DNA from: Diadophis punctatus similis
Taxonomy: Eukaryota; Chordata; Lepidosauria; Squamata; Dipsadidae
Reading direction: 5' to 3'
DNA: 64,000 nucleotides
NCBI GenBank assembly: GCA_023053685.1
Contig: JALIGW010000028.1
Location: forward strand, 6,112,501 to 6,176,500
A program made the translations under genes and the position numbers. Of the stretch, positions 54,547 to 64,000 are shown piece after piece. The first letter of the stretch is position 1. Every line of letters begins with the position of its first letter. The notes beneath the pieces were generated by a model that worked only from the letters and a program-made list of their open reading frames with translations, was not told where the DNA came from and did not search any database.

Positions 54547-56023
54547 CCTTGCCTTTTTCCATCTGCCAGTTCCTGTTTTTCAAGGTCAGGAATGGGTGCT
54601 CGGAGCTCCCCTGGAATAGATATTTGCAGAGACGGAAGAAAGAGCAAAGAATGACCTGTGTCATGACATTATGCAACTGATGTAACTTGTGTGGTTGCAT
54701 CAGATGTCATTACATCATTACTTTAACGCATTATTTGCATGATGTTGTCATGACATATATGTTGTAATATTGACATCATCACAGCTTGTAAGATGCTGCT
54801 ATTCACCTGGGTGGATCTTTGAGAATTAGCTTTCCTGTCCCATATTTCTCATGGGAAAGATGCTCTTCACCAAATGCTTAATTTCATCTACACCGTATTT
54901 CTCCTGCCGCCACCCCGCCCCCTTCAAAGAACAGGGGTGGGGTATTTAAGCTATTTCTAAGGGTTTGATTTTATATTTTAAAAACCTGTACTTGGAAATA
55001 GATCTAAAGAAGAATGACATCAAGTAAATTTGGTTCAAGAAAACCACTTTTAATTTGCATCCCTCAAAAGGCTTGTACAAACAAGAAAAAAATTGATTTA
55101 CATCTTTGCATACAAATGTTTTGATCAGAGAAAGATGAGAGTGTTCAGCTCCATTTTAGCAAAATTAGTAAACAATTACATTGTTCATTTTACTCCTGTA
55201 CATATACTCTTTTAAAAATTCTCAGAATAGCAAAACAAAGCTCTGAAAACTTTTTAAAATGTGCTTTTTAAGAGCTTCTTCTACAGCTCACCTGATTAAA
55301 TGTTATTAAAACCAGGCCAGATATTATACAAGGGAAGATTTTATGGGTGAAATCACTGAAAACTCTATTTGCCTACTTGAAGAATTTCACCTGTTTGAAA
55401 CAGGTGGTACCTGTTTGAGGTGGTACCAGGCACCTGAGAAGGTGCTGACCTCTGCATTAAATGTAACAACATTAAGTAAGAGTGAACCACAAAATATATC
55501 CCAGGACAGGGCAACTTGGCTACAATCAATACTATTTTTTTAAAAGTGATCTTTTTTTTCTTGTTTCCAAATTACAATCGCATTATATAATCTCTATACA
55601 GGAACAGAACAGACTAATCTGAGTAATGTACATTTTCAATGAGTGGATCCTTGAATATGTATTTAAGCTTTTCACCTGTTTCTATCCTGAAGACTACTTA
55701 AAAGTTTTTGGTAGACTTGTGTATTCATTGTGAACTCCAATTAAAGAGGTTAGAAATGAAATTCAGTGAACAAGTGATCAGTTGGATTATTCCAAAACAT
55801 GTAGATATGCTGCTTAGTTTTAAAACATTGTAGAACACAGAGAAAGATGAAGGAGATTTTCTCCAGGAATTAGCATCTTTCCTGGGGACCTCAGTTAAGA
55901 AAAGGGATGCCTGGTCATCCAGTCTTCAGAATGTGGTACTAATGGAAGTTCACTTCATGCTTATTCTTGAATCTATTGCTGTTTTAACAGTTTATTATAT
56001 TGTCAGAGTTCTTATTGAATATA
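54547..56023. other. Intergenic, unique
   Basis: Repeated cattatg/gatgtcat-type motifs at 54655-54785; otherwise unique and AT-rich. No gene recognised. Confidence 0.4.
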
Positions 56024-56507
56024 CCCGTATTTTTTGGAGTATAAGACGCACCTTTTTCCTCCCTAAAAGTGGCTGAAAATTTGGGTGCGTCTTATACTCT
56101 GAATGTAGCTTTTTCGGAGCTTTTTTTCCAGCCCTAACTAGGTGCTAACGATCTTCCCAGCTCTTACCTTGCAGGCTCTTTCACTGTTACTCTCTCTGAA
56201 AAATGTTTTTCCAGCCCTAAGTCTTTGCAGCGTTTTTTTCATTGCTCTACTTGCTCAGAATAAGTTTTTTTCTAGCCCTAACCAGGTGCTAATGATCTTC
56301 CCAGCTCTTACTGGCTTGCAGGCTCTTTCATTGTTACTCTCTCCGAAGAAGGTTTTTTAAAGTCCTAACCAGGGGATAAAATAATGTGCTGAAGCTGACC
56401 AGACTAAGGACGTTAGCCAGATGAATACCTGATAGGCAGATTTTTTCCTCCCCAAAAACTAAGGTGCATCTTATATTCCAGTGCGTCTTATACTCCAAAA
56501 AATACCG
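56024..56507. mobile_element. TA-flanked MITE, CCGTATTTTTCGG family, copy 3
   Basis: Ends cccgtattttttggagtata and tatactccaaaaaataccg with TA flanks. The interior carries a tandem duplication of ccagccctaactaggtgcta ... ttactctctc (about 56128-56210 and 56272-56345). Confidence 0.82.
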
Positions 56508-56509
56508 TA

Positions 56510-58432
56510 TATCTTTATTAGATAGTTGCAAACAAAAGTTGTATAACTACCCTGCCCAATGCACAAAATTTTGGGAGATCCAGGTGTTGTTGTATTCCAT
56601 ATCTAATCTGTCTGTGTTTTCCCACTAGTTCTCTCTTTTAAAAAAAGGATAACCTCTATTGAGGAAGATAAGCTACAACAGCTGCAGTGGGCCTTTTGAA
56701 TGGCAGGAGAAGCTTAGAAGCTGCCTCTACCTTGGAAAGTAAAAATGTCTTCTGTGGCTGCTGATTGAGGGTGTGCCCAGATGCACAGTTCTCTGTACTT
56801 TCAGTCAAAATGACATACAGTATATGTTCTAACTTTTTTGTGGGGGGGGGGGCATGGAAAAGCAACTGAAGCAATGGAAGGAAGATGATAGGATTGCTAG
56901 TGGAAAATAACATTGTCTGGGCCACCCATAAAATTCTATGAAGAAAGCAGAGGGATTGCATGATATAAGCCTCATCACGAATCGTCCTTAGAGCCTGTCC
57001 ATAGCCAAGAAATAACCCCCAGAAGGCAAACATTTTATCTGTTTATGTCACACATACCATTTGCCAAGCCTGTGAGCTAAGACCAGAATCCTGGATAGTC
57101 TCAAAATAGTTTGTCAGCAAAATGTAAACACAAGCCATTTACTGAAAATGTGGTCCTCTATTATTTATCAAATGAGCCATTTTGTCAGTGCCATCATGAC
57201 ATCAGAGTTTGCCCAAACTAAGGCTGCCAACTACTTTCTGGCCAGCTCCTGCCCTTTTATAGTTGTCTCAGCCTAACAAGAAGAAATTTAGCAGGTGAAG
57301 CATTTAGCTTTACTTTTTTTGTCTCTATGCCAGGAAAAGCTTCACCTGCTATATTTCTGCCTCTCCCACTTGTCAGTTAAACAAACCAAGAGAAACAGCC
57401 ATGGCTTCCAATTCCAGCAAGATATTATGCTGAACAAACAAATTAGAGAAGGTCAATGAGGTGTTTATATACAGTTGTCAAACACACACAGTGTTCCAGA
57501 CAAAATATTCCTGTGAACCTTAGCTCATTCTTATTTACTTGTAGTGCTCCAGGTGGAATGGAGTGGTCACTCCACGGTTTTTACAGGCAGAACTTATAAT
57601 TATTCCAGTTTTTTTCAACTGAGTTTGGTCACCTCATCCTACCTGCTTTTTTTCACCTCACTTTGAAACCAGCAGTGTTACCAGAAGTTGATTTCTGTGT
57701 CAAAGTCCAGGGTGACATAAGTCATAGTCTTTAAATAGCCATCCAAATAAATCTTCAGAAATAATAAAGAAAAAAGAGTAGTAGCCACTTCTAAGTTGAC
57801 GTGTGCTAGGATCACCAAAGTTAACAGTGGTCATCACAGGTTCCCTCTTATATATTTTATTTACTTTTAATCATATTTATAAACCACCTATCTCCCTCAC
57901 AGAGCAATTTTGAGTGATGCACAAATAGACATAAAAACATAAAAGTCAGATATAAATATAATAAAAACAAAAACAAGAATATAATAATTAAAATTAAAAA
58001 GGCACGGGAGAGGCTTTAGCCCTATAGCCACACGCTCTTCTAGTAAGCAGTCCAAAAATAAAACACAGATACAAACACTTATTATTTTTCACTTTAAACT
58101 ACACAATTTTCTTTAAATATTTCTTATTCTGAAATGAATATACTGTATTTAGCATCGAGGAAGCAGATGCAAACTTCATTTTATTTCTTTAGTCATGTTT
58201 ATTCTCCAATTTAAGTAAGATTACCATGTGCAATGGCACATGCTCAGAGTATTTTTAAATTCAGAATGTGTTTAAGCCAATATCCTCCATAAATGGGACA
58301 TCCCTTAAATATCTGCCTTATAATGAAGGCAATCAACTCAGCCTGTAATCTCTTTGTTGGCACTTCCAAATTATTGGAATCATTGCCTCCCTAAAAGTTA
58401 GAAACATGGCCTCACGGCTTTACAACACTTCC
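56510..58432. other. Intergenic, mostly unique
   Basis: A LINE-like reversed tail lies at about 57860-58010 (tttataaaccacctatctcc). No gene recognised. Confidence 0.4.
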
Positions 58433-58440
58433 TCCAATTG

Positions 58441-59455
58441 TAAGGTGACCAGACGTCCCGATTTTGGCGGGACACACCCGCTTTTTCACCATTTGTCCCG
58501 CGTCCCGCCCGCCCTCTTAAAAAGTCCCGATTTCTTGAAAGAATGCCCGACTAGGGCATTCTTTCAAAAAATCGGCCTGAAAGGCAACAGGCCTCTCAGC
58601 TCGGGCTGGCTGTGGGCGGCGTTGGCGGCGGGCGGGCGTCCCGCGTTGTTGACTCCTCCGGCGGCGGCTGGAAGCTGGGGGGAGGGGGAAGGGAGGCTGC
58701 TCCTCCTCTCCTTCCCCCGCCCCATCCCTAGCCCCGCCCTCGGAGGCGCCGCTGCTGTTGGGAGGGGTGAGGGACGAGGAGCCGTCACCGCTTTGAATTT
58801 ATGTCACGAGCGGCGCAAACAGCCCTTCCTCGTCCCCCTCCCCTTTCTTCCCCCCGTCGCCTCGCTGCCGCCATTGCCCTGGGGCCGGGCGGGGCGACCG
58901 GGAGACCGCGGGGCTTGGATGCTTGGAGCAGGTAAGCTGCCGGCTGCCTCCTTTCCCCGTCTCCCGCCTCCTGTTCGTTGCTTGCCAGCCCAGCCGAAGG
59001 GAAAGCGGGAGGCGAGGAAAGGCCTCCCGAAAGGAGGGGAGGCGAGCCAGCCCGGCCGAAGGGAAGGCGGGAGGCGAGGAAAGGCCTCCCGAAAGGAGGG
59101 GAGGCTTCGGGAGCCCGCCTCCCTTTCGGCCCGAAAGGGAGGCCGGCTCCCGAAGCCTCCCCTCCTTTCGGGAGGCCTTTCCTCGCCTCCCGCCTTCCCT
59201 TCGGCCGGGCTGGCAAGCAACGAACGGGAGGCAGGAGATGGGGAAAGGAGGCAGCTTACCTGTCGCGAGCTGCAGGCATCCAAGCGCCTTCCCGCCTCCC
59301 CCCTCCCCCCCACCTCACCTGGACGCCGACATTTGCTGTTTTGCCCTCTGCGCATGCGCAGCGTTCTGCGCATGCGCAGAGGGCAAAACTCAAATGGAGA
59401 AACCCACCCCCGTCAATGGTGTCCCGCTTGAAGAAAAAAAAAACTGGTCACTTTG
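58441..59455. mobile_element. hAT-type element with TAAGGTGACCAG ends and giant palindrome
   Basis: The left end taaggtgaccagacgtcccg and the right end aactggtcactttg are inverted repeats, with a perfect TSD TCCAATTG (58433-58440, 59456-59463). The 1015-bp interior is very GC-rich, with a large inverted repeat (about 58917-59130 against 59131-59284), a 62-bp tandem duplication in the left arm, and two perfect TGCGCATGCGCA sites (59349-59360, 59367-59378). Long frames here are palindrome artefacts. Confidence 0.88.
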
Positions 59456-59463
59456 TCCAATTG

Positions 59464-60762
59464 GTACTCTCGCCAGATGTGTTTGGACTATAATTCTCAG
59501 AATTTTAGGTCACCATAAAGTAGTTCTAACACATTACAGGATGCTGGGACATAAAAGCCCGCTCCAAAGTAGAGTTTCCTGCAAACGTTGTCCTTGTATT
59601 GGAATTGTGTCTCTATGTTCAGTTTAATGGGAATATTCTTCCCCCACAGGGCCCAGACACACCTGCACATTTGTGGTGTGTGGTTTCTTTTGCCAAATGC
59701 ATCTGTGATTCTGCAGGTGACAGACAGGGAGTAGAACTCTAAATAGAAGTTTATGACATGACACTCTAGTGTTAAAATGCCTAAAGGCTAATTCCTATAT
59801 TGGGGGGGGGGGGGAGAGAACCTCTGTCATCACAGAAACGAAGTTTTGTAAGTTAAGCATTTTGACTAAAATGCACTTCTCAGATCTTATCAAACTACTG
59901 GCCACAAAGAAAAAATTTTCATTTAAGAACAGAATATTTTTCCTCTCAACCACCCTGCAGGCCTGTATTGACCAGGTGATACCAGAATCTTTTGCAAACA
60001 TACATAGCCATCATGCTATTCCCTTTTGGGATAAAACAAGTTTTATCTTACATGCTCACATTAAATTATGCAAGTTAAGATCTCTAAAACAGAGGCTACC
60101 TTGCAAACCACCACAATTGCTGGCATCCTACAAACGAAGAGGGCACATGTAATATATGAGGAAAAGAACAAGATGCAGTATTTTAGTAAAGTTTTATTTA
60201 TTCATTTTTAGAGTTAATTATTGGGCTAGTTCTTTGATCAACAGCTCGATTGCCTATCACTTATTTATACTCCTCATTTAGAGACCACAATTGGGATGGG
60301 CAACTCAGTAATTAAGCAAAAAGGTCGCTAAGTGAAACCACATCCATGCTTATAATCTTATTTCAGCTTTCCTTTGCTTTACAAACCTGTGGAGTTCATA
60401 AATGTGAAGATTTTTCATCATCATCATCATTGTGAACATGTGCTAAACAAGGACCACTTGTTTCATATATATATAGGGGACCACGCAGAAGAGTCAGCTA
60501 GGAAGGATAGCTTTGGGACACATTGGTGAAAAACAGTAATCAGGAAATGAAAAATAGTATAAAAATTAGTTATGTATATTACCATAACCAGTGACAGTCT
60601 CCTGGTGTTTAAATTGTACAATCATAAAAAAAACAAGACCAAGGCATATAAAAACTCACAAAAGCATGAACAGTAAAACCATCAACCAATAACTATAAAT
60701 TACAGATGAATCCAACTCTATCATCCTCTAAATTTTTTTTAGTTTTAACCAATTTCCAGAAG
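59464..60762. other. Intergenic, mostly unique
   Basis: Contains a decayed fragment resembling the CAGGTAGTCC MITE at about 60290-60450 (aaaggtcgctaagtgaaacc) and a short (CAT)n. No gene recognised. Confidence 0.4.
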
Positions 60763-60770
60763 GCCGTAAC

Positions 60771-61140
60771 CAGGGATGGGTTCCTCCCGGTTCAGACCAG
60801 ATTGCCTGAACTGTTAGCGACCCGCTGGGTGATGCGATGATGGTTGTCACAGATCCGGTTCGGTCGGTGCCGGTCTGTGGGCGCCGCCATCTTTTTTTGG
60901 GAATTTTTGGTGAATTTTTTCCGTGTTTGGATGGCTTCTCTCTTCCGCGGCTTGAAAAAGAGCCCTCCCGCCCGCCCATGGGTTAATACTGACCTTTATT
61001 TCTTTGCCCGAAACACAGCTGATGAGCTCCTCAGCTGTGTTTCGGGCTGCATCCTGCTACTGAGCATGCGCGGAGTGAAATTGCACGGGGGGAAGTGAAA
61101 TTGCACGGGGGGAACGCACGTGCGTGCCTGAGCGGAGCGA
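60771..61140. mobile_element. hAT-type MITE, GGTGGGTTCC family, copy 8, abnormal right end
   Basis: The left end cagggatgggttcctcccgg is clear. The right end lacks the family TIR, yet GCCGTAAC (60763-60770) and GCCATAAC (61141-61148) look like a 7-of-8 TSD. Confidence 0.65.
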
Positions 61141-61148
61141 GCCATAAC

Positions 61149-62010
61149 CAACCTGGTGTGAAAGGGAAGAATATTCTATATGGATGCTATGGACAAAAAA
61201 TACAGCTTCTGGGCCCAATCCTTTTTACCTCACAACAATGGGGAGAATGGTGTTTCCTATCTCTTTTTTCTCCCTCTTCTTCTAGTGCACACAAGGAGTA
61301 GTAAATTATTTCTTTAACCTGGCATTCTGTGTTACAGCACTACACTACTATTCTCATTGTTTGGTGCCATCCATATCAAATGAATGCCAAATGTCATACT
61401 GGACATTTCCTCGTGGCTGAATGAACTATTTTTCACCTATATTTTTAGCCAGCAAAAACTATACTAGCATGACATTTGCTGTTCATATTGCTGATCCCTA
61501 TTCTGCTCTATTGCCTCTACTGCTTCTGTTTTCAGTCACTTGCTGACCACCTGACTTCAAGATGATGGGTGACAAAGCCTAACCAGTTTTATGTTCCCTA
61601 AGCCTGCCCTGTGTCTAAATAAGAGTGAAATGCCACTTAAGGGGTCAAACGCTAGTTTAAGATCAGTATAACCAAGGAACTGGAATGAAATGATGACCAC
61701 ATCATGGGTCAGATGGCAGAAGAAAGAGAGTTTGCCCAGACATATTTGCAAGTGGATTACAAGTACACTAAGAATCTTGAAAAGTCATATTTTGTTTTGA
61801 GACTAAGCAGTGGCATTTTGAAGATACATAAAATCAAGCTAAACTAGTTTTCCCTGCTGTGGTATATTTCAGATGTGACTACTACTAATCATGCTGTCTA
61901 GGAATCTAGGGAGGCAAAGTCAAAACATCTGGAAAGTAGCAGGTTGGAGAAGGCTAAACTAAATATTGTAAGATGCATGAACAGGATTGTCTCTTTAACA
62001 TTTTAATCTT
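61149..62010. other. Intergenic, unique
   Basis: Nothing recognised. Confidence 0.4.
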
Positions 62011-62190
62011 TTTTTATAAATATATATTTTTATTGAAGTTTTTAATAGGAGCAATAACTAATACGAAGTAAAATAGAACAAAGAAAATGAAAGAGAAAGA
62101 GAGAAATAAAATGCTGAAGTGCAATAATTAAAAAAGTAGAAAAAAGAGAAAAATATAGAAGTGGCTTCTGATCTCCTTCACAGCAGTTAT
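62011..62190 (-). mobile_element. L1-type 3' end fragment
   Basis: The minus strand ends in aaaacttcaataaaaatata followed by an A-rich tail, like the L1-like element at 32412. Its 5' side runs into the AT-rich satellite. Confidence 0.5.
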
Positions 62191-62343
62191 AAGTACAATT
62201 ACATGTTAACTTATCTCTGTAAAGTTATATCATAATAGCTGAATAAATAATAGGGAGTAGAATAAATAATACCTAGCACAGGGAGTAGAATAAATAGCTA
62301 CTATAATAATAGTAGAATATATAATATAATAATTATAATATAA

Positions 62344-63066
62344 TACGATACGATACGATACGATACGATACGATACGATACGATACTATAATAATATAAT
62401 ATAATATAATATAATATAATATAATATAATATAATATAATATAATATAATATAATATAATATAATATAATATAATATAATATAATATAATATAATATATT
62501 ATATTATAATATTATAATATTATAATATATAATATAATATTATAATATAATGTAATGTAATGTAATATAATATAATAAATATAATAATAATATAATATAA
62601 TATAATATAATATAATATAATATAATATAATATAATATAATATAATATAATATAATATAATATAATATAATATAATATAATATAATATAATATAATATAA
62701 TATAATATAATATAATATAATATATTATAATATTATAATATATAACTATTATAATATATAATATTATAATATAATATTATAATATAATGTAATGTAATGT
62801 AATATAATATAATATAATATAATATAATAATAATATAATATAATATAATATAATATAATATAATATAATATAATATAATATAATATAATATAATATAATA
62901 TAATATAATATAATATAATATAATATAATATAATATAATATAATATAATATAATATAATATAATATAATATAATATAATATAATATAATATAATATAATA
63001 TAATATAATATATATAATATAATATAAATATAATATAATATAATATAATATAATATAATATAATAA
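62344..63066. repeat. (GATAC)n and (TAATA)n satellite, ~720 bp
   Basis: About nine GATAC units, then roughly 670 bp of TAATA units. An irregular block with three TAATG-type variants occurs twice (taatgtaatgtaatgtaat at about 62549 and 62787), giving a 238-bp higher-order period. Confidence 0.93.
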
Positions 63067-63169
63067 TATAAACAATTATATTGATATGAGGAAGTGCTGG
63101 GAAATAGTGATTTACAGATCAATGTGAATGACTTTTCAAAAGTGGAGTTGAAAAATATATAAATGTGGT

Positions 63170-63610
63170 ACCCTTGAAATGATGAAAAAGAAGTCATAAA
63201 TATAGGGGGAATGTCTAAAATAATAAGGCTGTAGGAGTAGATAGTTTAAGTGAAGAGTTAAAATCTGGATATAGCCTTGCTATGGAACCACTTGTGCAAC
63301 TTGTTCTACTATGTGTGTGAAGACTGCATCTGTGGCCTGATAATTGGAAGAATACTATTATTGTCCCCCTGTATAATGAGGGAGATAGGAAGAATGAGTG
63401 CAAACCTATAGGAGGATTAGATTGTTAGGTGTGCCTGGGAAGGCATTTGGCAGAATTTTAATTGAAAGCTGTAAAAGGTGACCCCTTGAAATTTGGGAAG
63501 TACAATACTGGACAGAGAATTTCTGACATAGTTTTTCCTTAGCAGTTAATGAAAAAATGGGAGAAAGAAAATTTTGATTTGGGGAAAGCATATGATAAAT
63601 TTAATTCAAT
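63170..63610 (+). pseudogene. Decayed non-LTR reverse transcriptase fragment
   Basis: Reading across frames gives GVDSLSEELKSGYSLAMEPL, then PDNWKNTIIVPLYNEGDRKN, then a LGVPGKAFGRILIESCK-like segment and GKAYDKF. This matches the order of non-LTR RT motifs (N-W-K...I-V-P-L-Y-K-G-D, G-K-x-x-R-I-L). Stops and shifts are present. It ends at a (GA)n run. Confidence 0.7.
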
Positions 63611-63617
63611 TAAATTA

Positions 63618-63618
63618 G

Positions 63619-63702
<84 letters not shown>
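63618..63702. repeat. (GA)n microsatellite
   Basis: About 85 bp of GA units with a few GG interruptions. Confidence 0.95.
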
Positions 63703-63704
<2 letters not shown>

Positions 63705-64000
63705 ACTCTCTCTTGGGCCCCACCTTAGAGCTTCCTGTTGCTGTGTAAGGGCAGGAATCCTGATTGGTTGTCAGACTCCCATGGGGCCATGCAGGGGTAA
63801 CTTTGTAGGTTGTCTTGAGTCCCAAGCTTGGTTGAATCTTGTTGGGTGATGATGTAATGAAGAGGGTTTGGGGCAATTCCTATTATGGCTGAGGGCTAAT
63901 CCTACCTTTGTTGGATCTTGGGTGAGGGTATTTGCTTATGAATAGACCTAGACATCTCTTACGTGTTGACATCTGCTGTGGGTTTATTGAGGAGGGTGGG
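63703..64000. other. Window end, unassigned
   Basis: GC-moderate sequence with no recognised gene. Its composition differs from neighbouring AT-rich DNA and it could belong to another repeat cut by the window edge. Confidence 0.3.

Noticed and set aside
58406..59431. 341-codon open frame and several overlapping long frames
   Set aside because: They lie in a GC-rich palindromic hAT element. Frames occur on both strands because GC-rich DNA has few stops, and no domain is recognisable.
62733..63197. Tyr/Ile/Leu repeat frame of 154 codons
   Set aside because: Translation of the TAATA satellite, which lacks stops in this frame.

Overview
This is a stretch of vertebrate nuclear DNA, most likely from a squamate reptile and plausibly a snake. 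The organism call is an inference. It rests on a vertebrate-type intron/exon gene, the conserved convergent EIF2AK4-SRP14 gene pair, and a repeat mix of L2/CR1-like, Rex1-like and L1-like LINEs, tRNA-derived SINEs, many short hAT-type elements with 8-bp target-site duplications (TSDs), and GATA-type (Bkm-like) simple repeats. Nothing prokaryotic is present.

Layout. Positions 618-19207 (+) hold the 3' half of EIF2AK4 (GCN2, the uncharged-tRNA-sensing eIF2alpha kinase). I find 19 coding exons with consistent GT-AG boundaries and phases, encoding about 673 residues: the last part of the kinase C-lobe, the HisRS-like domain and the C-terminal ribosome-binding/dimerisation domain. The 5' half of the gene lies before the window. 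About 3.1 kb downstream, and convergent with it, SRP14 (signal recognition particle 14-kDa subunit) runs from 25194 to 22281 (-) in five coding exons (110 residues), with a CpG-rich promoter at about 24840-25420.

From about 25.4 kb to the end I see no host protein-coding gene. In human the next gene is BMF, and none of its coding sequence was recognised here. The region is unique AT-rich DNA heavily invaded by transposons. These include a Rex1-like LINE fragment flanked by a 124-bp direct repeat (29501-30484); a complete-looking minus-strand L1 that has a 5' UTR with repeated monomers, ORF1 and a 3' UTR but no ORF2 (32412-35778, TSD TTTGTTCTT); decayed L2-like LINEs; a possible LTR; and over twenty hAT-type and TA-flanked MITEs, many with intact TSDs and several nested or back to back. 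There are also large inverted-repeat foldbacks, a ~475-bp polypyrimidine tract and a ~670-bp TAATA-type satellite with a 238-bp higher-order period.

Function. The two host genes are independent housekeeping genes: translational control under amino-acid starvation, and SRP-mediated elongation arrest/targeting. The most distinctive material is in the mobile DNA: the ORF2-less L1, the very long TSD, hAT elements inserted at the ends of other elements, a composite hAT with mismatched ends, and perfect NRF-1-type palindromes carried by several hAT copies. All boundaries and identities were read by eye, without alignment software or database searches.
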